IMG/VR virus record: IMGVR_UViG_3300009011_000017
Span: 1 to 52,104 of that record
Reading direction: 5' to 3' (one strand)
DNA from: a virus
Length of the DNA: 52,104 bases
How positions within the stretch are numbered: the stretch's first letter is position 1; each line of letters opens with the position of its first letter. Shown here piece by piece: positions 34,110-42,584 of this stretch. Made by a program: the position numbers and the translations under genes. The notes under the pieces are model-generated. The model was given only the letters and a program-made list of their open reading frames with translations. It was not told the DNA's origin and ran no database searches.

Positions 34110-35213
34110 TTATAATCCTAGTTCTTGAAAATTTAGCTCATCCAACTTTCGAAGTTGCTCCAGTGTGTAAAGTCGTCCTTCAGGATCAAAGAACTTTTCA
34201 AATGCAAACTTTCCTTCTTTATAAAGCTTGTACCTCTTTGGCCCTAGCCACTCTTTTTGGAAAAAATCATCTGTTTTCTTAAAGAACTCTTTGAATGAGG
34301 TGTTTGAATCTAATTGCCCTATTAATTGGCTTCGCTCATCTTTGGGGATGTCTTTTACTTTTCGCTCATCCATGACAAAAGGGCGTTGACCAACTAATTG
34401 ACCATCTTCTTCAACTGGCACCAATATGCTGCGGCAATTAGGATGCAACGGCGGTACACGTTTAGCGGGGTCGTTAATTTCCCATACGGTTCCATCCAAG
34501 GAAGCACATAATTTAGAAGTTCTGCCATCTAGTACACTCACAAAACGGACGTACTTAAAGCCGATCTTGTTATAGCTATCCAGATAAGCTTGATTGGCTA
34601 CATGACTGCGTAAAGTTCTAACAGTGCGATCAATATCAGATTTAGTGGTATTTAATAGGCCATCTTCAAAATTAAGACGTTTGGTACCGCGAATACGCTG
34701 AATAATTTCTTGGTTCGTTTTACCCGTGCTAATCCCGTCACGTATTGCATATTCAACTTTTTGGCGGGCACTTTCAGCAATTCCCGATAAGAGATCATCT
34801 ACAAGAGCACCACCTGCCAAGGGAACTTTCTTAGCAGCTGAATAGAGCTTTTCACCATCGGGCTTACTAATCTTTGCGCCGAATAACTTGGCAATATAAC
34901 TAGCTTCGTAAACGGCCATAGCCGTAGCTGAAACGGCGAATGCTTCAGGCAAGCTTGTATTAACACTACTAAACCAAAAGGAAATTAAATCTCTAATTTC
35001 CTTTAGATTTGAAGTTGTGTATTTGCCTCCAGCTAAAGCAATCTTTTCTGAATCACTAAGTTCATCCAATAAATCACGAAGCTTTGAGAGCATTGCGTTC
35101 GTATCATCATTGAATAAACCCAATAATTCATTTACTGATTGTGAAGAAGAACGATAAAGATAAGCCTGGTGTTGAGTGAGTACCTCCAAAAGATTTTTAT
35201 TATCTTTAGCCAT
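34110..35213 (-). CDS. minor head / head morphogenesis protein (Mu F / SPP1 gp7 type)
   Basis: 367 residues. The diagnostic segment is YVRFVSVLDGRTSKLCASLD, followed by RVPPLHPNCRSILVPVEED, the conserved Cys/His-containing core of the phage Mu F-like family. The N-terminal two thirds are helical. It is ejected or lies inside the head near the portal and aids assembly. It starts ten bases after the portal gene ends, the usual order. Confidence 0.88.
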   Translation of the reverse strand: MAKDNKNLLEVLTQHQAYLYRSSSQSVNELLGLFNDDTNAMLSKLRDLLDELSDSEKIALAGGKYTTSNLKEIRDLISFWFSSVNTSLPEAFAVSATAMAVYEASYIAKLFGAKISKPDGEKLYSAAKKVPLAGGALVDDLLSGIAESARQKVEYAIRDGISTGKTNQEIIQRIRGTKRLNFEDGLLNTTKSDIDRTVRTLRSHVANQAYLDSYNKIGFKYVRFVSVLDGRTSKLCASLDGTVWEINDPAKRVPPLHPNCRSILVPVEEDGQLVGQRPFVMDERKVKDIPKDERSQLIGQLDSNTSFKEFFKKTDDFFQKEWLGPKRYKLYKEGKFAFEKFFDPEGRLYTLEQLRKLDELNFQELGL

Positions 35214-35223
35214 ATCACCCTAC

Positions 35224-36666
35224 CTATAAATTTACTGTTCCGTCTTTTTCGGCTTCGACATTGACAAGTTCTTGTTCATATTTTTGTTTAGTGAACATTC
35301 CAGTTTGGTTATATTCCCACCAAGATTTAAATGATGAACGGCCTTGTAAAGCAGCTTCAAATAATTGACGTGCAAGTTCGGCGAGATACCCTTGCTTATT
35401 GAATTCCTGACTAATTTCAAACATCAGCTCGTCTTTAGTCAGAACATCTACATTAGGCGTTACAAACTTAGCTGCCCATCTTAAAGCCATCGAAAAGGCT
35501 TCATTCATATTCACAACACATAATGAAAGAACTGAATGCTGTACAGCATCATCACTGTTGGATTCAGTAGCAGTCTTTTTGGCTGCTGAACCCTTTTCAA
35601 TTAAGCGAGCACCCATTTCTTTCATCTGGTCCCATTTATCCTTCATTGCTTCCCGAGCTAAAGTATTTGGATCTGCTTGTACAATTCCCAAATCACCATT
35701 TTCAGGTAAAGGTAAAAGAACTTTTGCACCGATATAAATGCCACGCTTTTTGGCCTCGTCGTACCAAGCCCAATTGACTCCCTTGGCATAAAACTGTGGT
35801 TGGCCCATATAAAAAACGGACTCTTGAAAGTCCGCACTGTCTCGGTAGTGAGCCAAATTGAGGTTTGCTAATGGAAGCAGTGGCGGCTTCTTAATATCCT
35901 CCGAGTTATCAATTGCCCCCACAAAGGTGAAAGGAATATATGACCAGAAATCACCGTTATTATCGGTGGGAAACTTCTTATCTCCGCCCTTCCATGTACC
36001 CTTGTCGCCTTTTGTGTATACCTGAACTGTATAGATGAAGTTTCCTTCACTATCAGGCTCTAGGCGAAGCACTCGGTATTGCTCTACCTCAGTTTTGCTA
36101 AAGCCATCAGCACCTCGTTCTGAAGTAAATTCACGGATGACTACCAAGCAAAGCTTTTTCTGGTTATCGATCATCATTGAATCCCAATTGATTACATCAA
36201 TGGCATTTAATAAATGAATCATCGGATAGGCTTTTTGCTGTTTAAACTCTGCAAGATTTCGTGCCGGAGTAACTGTTGGGTAGTCAACATATAAAGCGCA
36301 TCTGTAATGCTTTAATAAGTGCCGAATGCCCGTCTGTGCCAATTGATAAGCACTTAACCCTGCACCGTTAGCATTGCGCTCTAAATGCTCAAGTTGAGTT
36401 GGAAACTTAAAGCTTGGATCTGTGGCGAATGCAGCACCCACTAAACTATTTGATGTTGTACCTGTAACTTCATAAAAAACAGCACGTATCAAATAAGCTA
36501 AGTAAGCACTTTTGTTGGCTGGCGTTTTGTCATGTGCATTAGGCTTAGGTAAATACTTTTCACCTTTAGCCTTTACAGCATCTTCACCTTCACAAACATC
36601 ATCCAGTTTTTGCCAGTATGGCAAGTTTTTAATATACTCAGGATGTTTAAAAGTTACGTCACTCAT
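35224..36666 (-). CDS. portal protein (DUF4055 family)
   Basis: 480 residues, normal size for portals. The opening MSDVTFKHPEYIKNLPYWQK and the segments AYLIRAVFYEVTGTTSNSLV and SVFYMGQPQFYAKGVNWAWY are typical of DUF4055 portals. It forms the dodecameric DNA gate of the head. Its start overlaps the end of the large terminase by four bases (ATGA), coupling the packaging motor and gate. Confidence 0.9.
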   Translation of the reverse strand: MSDVTFKHPEYIKNLPYWQKLDDVCEGEDAVKAKGEKYLPKPNAHDKTPANKSAYLAYLIRAVFYEVTGTTSNSLVGAAFATDPSFKFPTQLEHLERNANGAGLSAYQLAQTGIRHLLKHYRCALYVDYPTVTPARNLAEFKQQKAYPMIHLLNAIDVINWDSMMIDNQKKLCLVVIREFTSERGADGFSKTEVEQYRVLRLEPDSEGNFIYTVQVYTKGDKGTWKGGDKKFPTDNNGDFWSYIPFTFVGAIDNSEDIKKPPLLPLANLNLAHYRDSADFQESVFYMGQPQFYAKGVNWAWYDEAKKRGIYIGAKVLLPLPENGDLGIVQADPNTLAREAMKDKWDQMKEMGARLIEKGSAAKKTATESNSDDAVQHSVLSLCVVNMNEAFSMALRWAAKFVTPNVDVLTKDELMFEISQEFNKQGYLAELARQLFEAALQGRSSFKSWWEYNQTGMFTKQKYEQELVNVEAEKDGTVNL

Positions 36667-38090
36667 CGAGCAAATCCCATATCAGCAAAGAAGGCTTCAA
36701 AACCTCCATTCAATTCATTAAATGCATCTGAACCAGCATCAACCTGGTCGTCATGCGTTCCATTTGGAAAATTTCGAAGCTCTTCTATAAACTCTTTATT
36801 CCAATCACCCCTCAGCATTCTGACGTTACCCACGTTAACTTGAGCCGCAAAGGGTTGAGCCCGTGTGAGTTTGTCACCTGAAATAGGTTTAGCTTTGACG
36901 TCATATCCTGCAAGAAGTTTTACGAATGAACTGGCTTGTGATTTACCAGCTTGACCAGGATCTTGAGGGATCCTTACCGTTACGCCCATTCCATCTAACT
37001 CAGTAGTTTGCTTTAAGCGCTTATTTACGTTGTCTGGCCCAAGTTGCCCCTTGGTTACATGAACTATGTAGGTATAACCATCTGCACCTAAAGCCTCTCT
37101 TACACCTGCTGTAAAGTCACCTTCATTCTCAGTTGCACCAAAGTCCCAAGCTCTAACTTGCTTGATAATGTCAGCAGGTAATGCATCAACAATTTCAATA
37201 TTGTCAGGCTTAAAAAAACCGCCAGCTGGCGGTGAAGGCATTTGACGGTATTGCCCAGAAAAAACATACGGCGCAGCCTTCTCCATTTGTCTTAACCTTT
37301 GGATATTATGTTTTGCTGGCCATAATGCTGAACCATCTTCTTGAATAGCAGAAAGACAGAGGTGCTCCCATACCTCATTGTTACCGCCAGCAATAGGAAC
37401 ACCGTCCTCTCTCTTTCCTAATAACCACCCAGCCAAATCATCTTCATGCAATCGCTGCATAATGACAATAATCGGCGTTTCCGGCGAGTTAGTACGAGAC
37501 TCGAGTGTATTTTGAAACCAGTCAATAACACCTTCACGGATAGTTTTTGATTTGGCCTCATCGGCTTTATGCGGATCATCAATAATGATGCAGCCACCAA
37601 AGCCTTCACGCATTTTGCCTGCACCAAAACCTGTAATGGTACCGCCTGTACCAGTCGCATAGCAGACACCACCTGCAGCAGTACGCCAGAAATCCTTAGC
37701 TTTACTATCGTCGCGCAATTTAAGATCAGGAAAGACCTTTTTGTAAGCCTCTTCTTGAACCATATTACGAGTCTGAAATGCGTTATTTGCAGCAAGCATG
37801 GCCGAATAACTGATATGAATAAATTCAGAATCAGGATTCTTTCCAAAACACCAAGCCATAAAATTAATTACAGCAATTTCAGTTTTTGAATATCGAGGTG
37901 GTACGTTAATAATTAACCGCTTAGTCTCACCGCGATAAACCTTCATTAAAGCTTCACAGATTTCTAAGTGGTGCCAGTTCTGCATCCATTTATAATTACG
38001 GCGCTCCTTAAACATGTACCTTGTGAAGAAATATAAATCTTCTTGCGCCTCGATCCGGATGGCTTTGTCCCGAGCCGCATCAGTACTCAT
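36663..38090 (-). CDS. terL: terminase large subunit
   Basis: 475 residues. ATPase motifs: deviant Walker A VPPRYSKTE (residues ~63-71) and Walker B GCIIIDDPH (~166-174), with the coupling region PIIVIMQRLHEDDLAGW after it. The C-terminal RNase-H-like nuclease shows RAWDFGATENEGDFTAG and a late DDQVDAGSDAF. It packages DNA into the head and cuts concatemers. It overlaps the small subunit gene by 11 bases. Confidence 0.95.
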   Translation of the reverse strand: MSTDAARDKAIRIEAQEDLYFFTRYMFKERRNYKWMQNWHHLEICEALMKVYRGETKRLIINVPPRYSKTEIAVINFMAWCFGKNPDSEFIHISYSAMLAANNAFQTRNMVQEEAYKKVFPDLKLRDDSKAKDFWRTAAGGVCYATGTGGTITGFGAGKMREGFGGCIIIDDPHKADEAKSKTIREGVIDWFQNTLESRTNSPETPIIVIMQRLHEDDLAGWLLGKREDGVPIAGGNNEVWEHLCLSAIQEDGSALWPAKHNIQRLRQMEKAAPYVFSGQYRQMPSPPAGGFFKPDNIEIVDALPADIIKQVRAWDFGATENEGDFTAGVREALGADGYTYIVHVTKGQLGPDNVNKRLKQTTELDGMGVTVRIPQDPGQAGKSQASSFVKLLAGYDVKAKPISGDKLTRAQPFAAQVNVGNVRMLRGDWNKEFIEELRNFPNGTHDDQVDAGSDAFNELNGGFEAFFADMGFAR

Positions 38091-38550
38091 CTAAGACCTC
38101 CCTCCGCGCTTTTAAATACTCATCCATTGGAACCGGAACATCTGAATTAACTGTTTGTAATGGACCGCCGTTTTTGCCTGTTATTTCTTGACGATTAGTA
38201 AATTGCCCACCGATATCTTTTGCTGCTTGCTCAAGAATTTTCATACCCGCTTTTACATTTTTAGTTTTTTCTAGGTACTTCTGATACATCCGTAATCGGT
38301 AGTATTTATTTGCAATCGGAATATCGATTAAGCCTGAATCAAATTCTTCTCTGGTTTTTTCAAAAAGGTCTTTAAATTTCTGACTAAGATTTCGACCTGC
38401 CACTTTAGTTGGATCGTATGAAGAGCATTGCATCCGATCGACATCAATACCAAACTCTTGTTTTACCTGATCTGCTACTTCTTGAGGTGTATCACGGCAT
38501 GCAAGAGCTTGAACTATAAATATTTTTACAGGCTCTTTTAAGGCTGCCAT
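38080..38550 (-). CDS. terminase small subunit (DUF2280 family)
   Basis: 156 residues. N-terminal helix-turn-helix-like region (IVQALACRDTPQEVADQVKQ and EFGIDVDRMQCSSYDPTK) and helical middle match DUF2280, a small-terminase family common in Acinetobacter prophages. It recognises the packaging site (pac or cos) and hands DNA to the large subunit, whose gene it overlaps. The recognition site is probably inside or near this gene, but I cannot see it. Confidence 0.85.
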   Translation of the reverse strand: MAALKEPVKIFIVQALACRDTPQEVADQVKQEFGIDVDRMQCSSYDPTKVAGRNLSQKFKDLFEKTREEFDSGLIDIPIANKYYRLRMYQKYLEKTKNVKAGMKILEQAAKDIGGQFTNRQEITGKNGGPLQTVNSDVPVPMDEYLKARREVLDEY

Positions 38551-38590
38551 AAATACCTCTCCGTATGACTACGTATGACAAACTAAGCAA

Positions 38591-38609
38591 AAAAAGAGCC
38601 TTATGGCTC
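38591..38609 (-). terminator. terminator overlapping the end of the metallopeptidase gene
   Basis: GAGCC/GGCTC stem with TTAT loop and a run of seven or more A on the low side. The hairpin includes the stop codon of the upstream gene. Confidence 0.65.
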
Positions 38610-39249
38610 AGTTGATTACGCAATTTCCACAGCATTTAGATATATCTAAATCAGAAACAAACGGCGGGTTTTTCGCAACTTCAATAAGTCGTTTAACACT
38701 TTCACTTGGGCCCCAGCGCTTCACAACCCCGATAAACTCTTCCACATCGTGACCAGCTAAATAATGTTTAGGTAGGCCAGTATGATCGCTATAAATAATC
38801 TCGCCGTCTCCATCTCGCTCTACACCAATATGATAAAGTTCATGTTCAAGCAAAGCACAGAACTCGCTATCATTGGCTTTATCGCAAAAGGTAGCGTCGA
38901 TAGTGATTAAGTAAGTCGGCACAAATCCGAACCAATCCCGCATTTGTTGTTCTTGTCGAGCTTTCTTCCATCCGCCTTGTTGAAACATAACCTTTTCACA
39001 TTGGCCTAACACCATACGTTTAGCTCGCGTATATGCAGAAGATGCCCATGCAAATGCTAGAAACTCTTCATTATCATGAAGCAGCTCAGCGATATGATCA
39101 TGGTCCGGGTTATGTAGTGGCCCACCTAGCGTAAGAAAATTAGCGATAACCCACTTCTTTAAATCTGGTGCCGGTATTAAACGGATTGCTTCCTCTTCTT
39201 CTGCCTGATCAATAAAGTCTGGTTGCGGGAATGGTCTGATCTGATCCAT
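38608..39249 (-). CDS. putative phage metallopeptidase
   Basis: 213 residues. Zinc motif HELYH (residues 136-140, in CALLEHELYHIGVER), flanked by YLITIDATFCDKANDSEF, characteristic of the putative phage metallopeptidase family found next to terminases. The C-terminus has a Cys cluster (SKCCGNCVIN). Cytoplasmic. It overlaps the end of the upstream nuclease-like gene by about 41 bases. Its substrate is unknown; possible roles are processing of head proteins or inactivation of host factors. Confidence 0.8.
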   Translation of the reverse strand: MDQIRPFPQPDFIDQAEEEEAIRLIPAPDLKKWVIANFLTLGGPLHNPDHDHIAELLHDNEEFLAFAWASSAYTRAKRMVLGQCEKVMFQQGGWKKARQEQQMRDWFGFVPTYLITIDATFCDKANDSEFCALLEHELYHIGVERDGDGEIIYSDHTGLPKHYLAGHDVEEFIGVVKRWGPSESVKRLIEVAKNPPFVSDLDISKCCGNCVIN

Positions 39250-39646
39250 CTTTCAATCTCTCTAATAATTCCAGAATCCAGTTGATTGCATAACCTGACT
39301 CAATTTGATGAGGTTCAAGTCGTTCAAATTTATACCCCTTATCTAGAGCAAGATCATGCTTACATAGGGAATTAGCTATCTTTCTACCGCCTCGACCAAC
39401 CGACCACGGGCTTCCAGCGATTTCTATAAGAAGACCTAACTTCACAATATAAAAATCAAATCGCCAATTTTTAGTTGATTCAAATTGAAATTTTCGACGA
39501 TAGCCAATTCGATGTTCTTCTAGCTCTTGAAATAGGGTTTCTTCTGCCTCTAAGTAATTTTGTTTAGCCTTAGGCAATGGTCTGCTTTTAGGTTTTGTTT
39601 TAGGTTCTTTTTTTCTTGTAAGCCAAAAGTATTTTTTAACTTCCAT
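39209..39646 (-). CDS. Vsr/DUF559-like endonuclease fold protein
   Basis: 145 residues. Basic N-terminus, then ETLFQELEEHRIGYRRKFQF, WRFDFYIVKLGLLIEIAGSP and WSVGRGGRK. The D...(E)xE pattern with WRFDF and IEIAG resembles PD-(D/E)xK nucleases of the Vsr/DUF559 type. It could act as a nicking or resolving enzyme that prepares DNA for packaging, given its position beside the terminase genes. The first gene of the late block on this strand. A similar fold appears at 43130-43522. Confidence 0.7.
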   Translation of the reverse strand: MEVKKYFWLTRKKEPKTKPKSRPLPKAKQNYLEAEETLFQELEEHRIGYRRKFQFESTKNWRFDFYIVKLGLLIEIAGSPWSVGRGGRKIANSLCKHDLALDKGYKFERLEPHQIESGYAINWILELLERLKDGSDQTIPATRLY

Positions 39647-39752
39647 CCAATACTCTCAAAATAAATATACTATCTATTTACATTTAAAGATTAAGTTACA
39701 ACATAATTATATATATTCTTTAATGCTTAATAATTTTCTATTATAAAAAATT

Positions 39753-39781
39753 TACCAAATGGTAAAAATATCCATTCGGTA
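39753..39781. promoter_or_regulatory. operator-like inverted repeats upstream of + strand cargo genes
   Basis: TACCAAATGGTA (39753-39764) and TATCCATTCGGTA (39769-39781) resemble the TACC-N5-GGTA sites at the immunity region. They lie in the ~165-base divergent gap between the late-strand nuclease gene and the + strand exported protein gene. Repressor binding is an inference. Confidence 0.4.
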
Positions 39782-39811
39782 TTTATAAAATTAACTAAAT
39801 GAGTATATAAC

Positions 39812-40069
39812 ATGAAGAAAAAACTAATTTTTTTAGTAACAATAACCCTCGCAACATTATCCCTCGGGACAACTGCTAGTGAGGAAAAACAACAACCCAA
39901 AAGTCTTTTAGAGATACTTCAACCAGCCGCTGGTGATTATGAATACTGCCGCTTACAGTATGAAAATTGCCGAAATGGCGTAGGTGCTTTCCAAGGCCTT
40001 CAAGAAACCTGGAAATGTCAAACTGCTTTTGATCGTTGCCGTACTTCAGGTATTTTTTCATTACCATAA
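39812..40069 (+). CDS. small exported Cys-rich protein
   Basis: 85 residues. Signal peptide MKKKLIFLVTITLATLSLGTTAS, then a mature domain with four Cys (YEYCRLQYENCRN and TWKCQTAFDRCRT), each pair in a CxxxxxxC-like spacing that suggests two disulfides. It runs on the + strand, opposite to all flanking late genes, so it has its own promoter and is probably expressed in the lysogen (a moron). No family is recognised. No strong ribosome binding site is visible. Confidence 0.65.
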   Translation: MKKKLIFLVTITLATLSLGTTASEEKQQPKSLLEILQPAAGDYEYCRLQYENCRNGVGAFQGLQETWKCQTAFDRCRTSGIFSLP

Positions 40070-40139
40070 TTCCATAGACCTTCAAGATTTTGTACTGGAA
40101 ACTTTCAGTACAAAATCTTTCATAAATGCGAGATAAGAA

Positions 40140-40475
40140 ATGAAACAACAACCATCTGCAAATGATTTAAATGTCATAAATGAAAAACTTAAAAATCTTG
40201 ATGACTCAATAAAAGAATTATTAGAGTCAACTTATGAGTATTTTGATAATGATCAATATTACAGTATTGAATCCGCATTTTTACTTGATCATGCTCTAAA
40301 TATTAAAATGCATTTTTATAAGTCATATCCTGAATTGGCACCAGAGCATCTAAAAGATGTTGAGTATGACCGGATTGTTCATATCGAAAATACTCAAGTC
40401 TCTCATATTCGTGAAAAGAATCCAGAAGATAGCTTGGATCAGATACAGCCACAATATTCACAAAATGAGAGTTAA
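40140..40475 (+). CDS. hypothetical helical protein
   Basis: 111 residues, acidic, helical (LNVINEKLKNLDDSIKELLE, YSIESAFLLDHALNIKMHFY), without membrane segment or Cys. Second gene of a + strand two-gene cargo unit, 70 bases after the exported protein. No family is recognised. It starts MKQQPSAND; the ribosome binding site may be GAGATAAG just upstream. Confidence 0.6.
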   Translation: MKQQPSANDLNVINEKLKNLDDSIKELLESTYEYFDNDQYYSIESAFLLDHALNIKMHFYKSYPELAPEHLKDVEYDRIVHIENTQVSHIREKNPEDSLDQIQPQYSQNES

Positions 40476-40495
40476 CTTACCTAACTATTAATAGT

Positions 40496-40529
40496 AAAAA
40501 ACCCCGCCAATAATCGATATTTAGCGGGG
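40496..40529. terminator. hairpin between convergent cargo genes
   Basis: CCCCGC (40502-40507) pairs with GCGGGG (40524-40529), and the loop contains a further partial palindrome around ATCGAT. A-run on the low side, so it terminates the - strand unit; it may also stop the + strand pair. Confidence 0.65.
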
Positions 40530-40566
40530 CCATTTTGCGCCGTAAAACTTTCGGCAAACGATAAAA

Positions 40567-40785
40567 CTAACTTTTAGTTGAGCGAAGAATTTCTAAAACT
40601 TCATTTGATAGCTTATGAAGATCAATTCCATGAGGATGCCAGAACTGATACATCACATTGTCTCGGTTATAAATTTGAAGGTAATAAGTTGATGTGTAGC
40701 TTGGGTCAATTTCTGATGCTTTAAATATCTTCACATCTTTTTCAATCTCTTGACCATCTAATTCACCACCAACACAAAGTGTCAT
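40567..40785 (-). CDS. small hypothetical protein, GG-x3-G family (copy 1)
   Basis: 72 residues: MTLCVGGELDGQEIEKDV, then YYLQIYNRDNVMYQFWHPHG and a C-terminal helix. It shares a plan with the next gene upstream (GGxxxGxE near the start, a Tyr-rich strand, then YxFWxxxG and a helical end), so the two are probably paralogues. Such short GG-DGQE proteins are common in phages, but their role is unknown. Own terminators lie on both sides. Confidence 0.6.
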   Translation of the reverse strand: MTLCVGGELDGQEIEKDVKIFKASEIDPSYTSTYYLQIYNRDNVMYQFWHPHGIDLHKLSNEVLEILRSTKS

Positions 40786-40830
40786 TTTATTTACCAGTTT
40801 TTTAATTAGACTGGACTATATCACATATCA

Positions 40831-40857
40831 AAAAAACCTCCCGAAAGAGGCTTTTTT
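40831..40857. terminator. bidirectional terminator between small paralogues
   Basis: CCTC/GAGG core with CCGAAA loop and long A and T tracts outside (AAAAAA and TTTTTT). Confidence 0.7.
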
Positions 40858-40865
40858 GAACTTTT

Positions 40866-41087
40866 TTAATTTTTGACAAAATATTTATTAATTTTCTTAG
40901 ATACCTCTTCTTCACTTAACCCTTCAACAACCCAAAAAGTGTAGGTAATTCCTTCATATTCTACAGTTGTTCTGAAATATGGGGTCTTATAATTATCACC
41001 CAAATTTGCAGCATAAAATACTTCACCAACATAATCATTAAAAGGCATTTCTTTGCCTTCAAAATACCCGCCAATAAATCTATTCAT
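40866..41087 (-). CDS. small hypothetical protein, GG-x3-G family (copy 2)
   Basis: 73 residues from the ATG at 41087 with TTGGAAAAAGAA before it (a TTG four codons upstream is less likely). MNRFIGGYFEGKEMPFNDYV, TVEYEGITYTFWVVEGLSEE and a C-terminal basic helix mirror the 72-residue neighbour. No membrane segment. Unknown role. Confidence 0.6.
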   Translation of the reverse strand: MNRFIGGYFEGKEMPFNDYVGEVFYAANLGDNYKTPYFRTTVEYEGITYTFWVVEGLSEEEVSKKINKYFVKN

Positions 41088-41132
41088 TTCTTTTTCCAAG
41101 CCTTAAAAAATTAATAATAACTTAGAAATGCA

Positions 41133-41158
41133 AAAAGCCCATCCAATGATGAGCTTTT
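41133..41158. terminator. bidirectional terminator downstream of the membrane/GAF unit
   Basis: AAAAGC/GCTTTT arms with inner CATC/GATG pairing and CAAT loop. It follows the two-gene unit 42459-41240. Confidence 0.65.
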
Positions 41159-41239
41159 TAACTTGATCTAATGCCATAAGACAATACGACCATTCTATAA
41201 ATACTTTACTTCAATTCCCAAAATAATGGAATAGGAAAT

Positions 41240-41491
41240 TTAATGAGAATGAGCAAACATTTCTCTGATACGTAACCAGAAGCTTTTTTGTTGATATGTA
41301 AAAGTGTTTAGAGCAGCTTTAGCTTCCTCAACACTTTGCAGTAACTCACGACGGCGCTCCTCCTCAGATTTATTAGAATATGGTGATTTACTAACAATAT
41401 CTGGAAAGTCTTTTTCAGTTTGAATAGTTAACGTATGTTGAACATTTTTATATAGATTTATTGCATGTGCAGTAGATTGATTTTTTCTCAT
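41240..41491 (-). CDS. small partner of the membrane GAF-like protein
   Basis: 83 residues, helical and charged (SEEERRRELLQSVEEAKAAL), with an aromatic/basic C-terminus (SFWLRIREMFAHSH) that could be an amphipathic membrane-binding helix. Its ATG overlaps the stop of the upstream gene (TAATG), so the two are made together. No family is recognised. Confidence 0.65.
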   Translation of the reverse strand: MRKNQSTAHAINLYKNVQHTLTIQTEKDFPDIVSKSPYSNKSEEERRRELLQSVEEAKAALNTFTYQQKSFWLRIREMFAHSH

Positions 41492-42459
41492 TATGAAACC
41501 TTCTTTTTAAGTTGATCTAAAGAATGCTCTAAGGCTAAGCGAGATTTGAAGAAACTTAGTATCCATTCCAAGTAGGCTATATTTTCTGGAACAATAACAT
41601 TTTCTCGCTTAATAGCTATAGAAATAATAAAAATAATACTATTACTATTTATGCTATGAATTGGAGCACATACCTGACACCATTTTTCAGAAGGGTCTGA
41701 CTGACCTTGAATGTACATTATATCAGCAGTGACTGGCTTTTGTATTTCATTTTGTGTATCAGCTACAATAATTATTTTATTTTGTTTAATACATTTTGAG
41801 AATGTACTATTTGGATTCTTTAACTCTGCAATACTTGTTCTGGGCTTTGTGTCATAAGGACTATGACATACCCAATCATCTATTTTTGATTCCACCACAC
41901 GCATTAAAGCAACTTTAATTGTCTCATTTGGATAAATCGCCGTTAAACAATCTCTCAAAGATTCAATAAGTAATTGAATTTGTTCTTCAGGATGAGCAAT
42001 TCCATCAAATATTTTTTTATGTCTTGGCTGTTGTACACCAGGAGTATTCACATATCGCTTTGCCAAATCTGCAAAACGCTTTCTCTTGGCAATAACTACA
42101 TCGTCAATTTTTTGTAAGACAACCAAGGTAATTTGATATTTAGTATTAAGATCATTAAATTCTTTCTCAAGGTTGTCACATTTCTTGTTTAAAAAAGAAA
42201 GAAGTATCCCATAAAGACCTGAAAGTATGACTGTACCAACAACTATAAGGCCCGCATTAGTTAAAATGAATTCGGCAGGTAATTTAAAATTGTCTTTAAA
42301 TTTTTCTGCCTGTTTATCATTACCAAGAACAAATAAAATATAAGCATTCATTGCTGTGAATAAGATCACAACTAATTTAGTGAGCCAATAATCCAAAACC
42401 TTTTTTATTGCTTGATATATTCCATATTCAAGCAAAGCATTATCAATTTTACTTCCCAC
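41491..42459 (-). CDS. two-TM membrane protein with C-terminal GAF-like sensor domain
   Basis: 322 residues. Two membrane segments (KLVVILFTAMNAYILFVLG, ~28-46, and AGLIVVGTVILSGLYGILLS, ~69-88) are followed by a short coiled coil and a cytoplasmic domain. From ~155 on the pattern matches a GAF-like fold: QLLIESLRDCLTAIYPNETI, KCIKQNKIIIVADTQ, WCQVCAPIHSINSNS, FIISIAIKRENVIVPENIAY, and a closing helix (ILSFFKSRLALEHSLDQLKK). GAF domains bind small molecules. The AT-rich composition and position between early and late genes suggest a cargo gene, possibly for host sensing or phage exclusion. Molecule and effect are unknown. Confidence 0.68.
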   Translation of the reverse strand: MGSKIDNALLEYGIYQAIKKVLDYWLTKLVVILFTAMNAYILFVLGNDKQAEKFKDNFKLPAEFILTNAGLIVVGTVILSGLYGILLSFLNKKCDNLEKEFNDLNTKYQITLVVLQKIDDVVIAKRKRFADLAKRYVNTPGVQQPRHKKIFDGIAHPEEQIQLLIESLRDCLTAIYPNETIKVALMRVVESKIDDWVCHSPYDTKPRTSIAELKNPNSTFSKCIKQNKIIIVADTQNEIQKPVTADIMYIQGQSDPSEKWCQVCAPIHSINSNSIIFIISIAIKRENVIVPENIAYLEWILSFFKSRLALEHSLDQLKKKVS

Positions 42460-42584
42460 TATTAGGCCTTTATAAATATAAGTGCTATTTTAAAATCAGC
42501 ACATAGTATCTTATAGTTACATTTTTGCAATAAAAACTTATACATTAGACATATAAGTCTTTTCTTCTTTATGGTTGTAAAATA

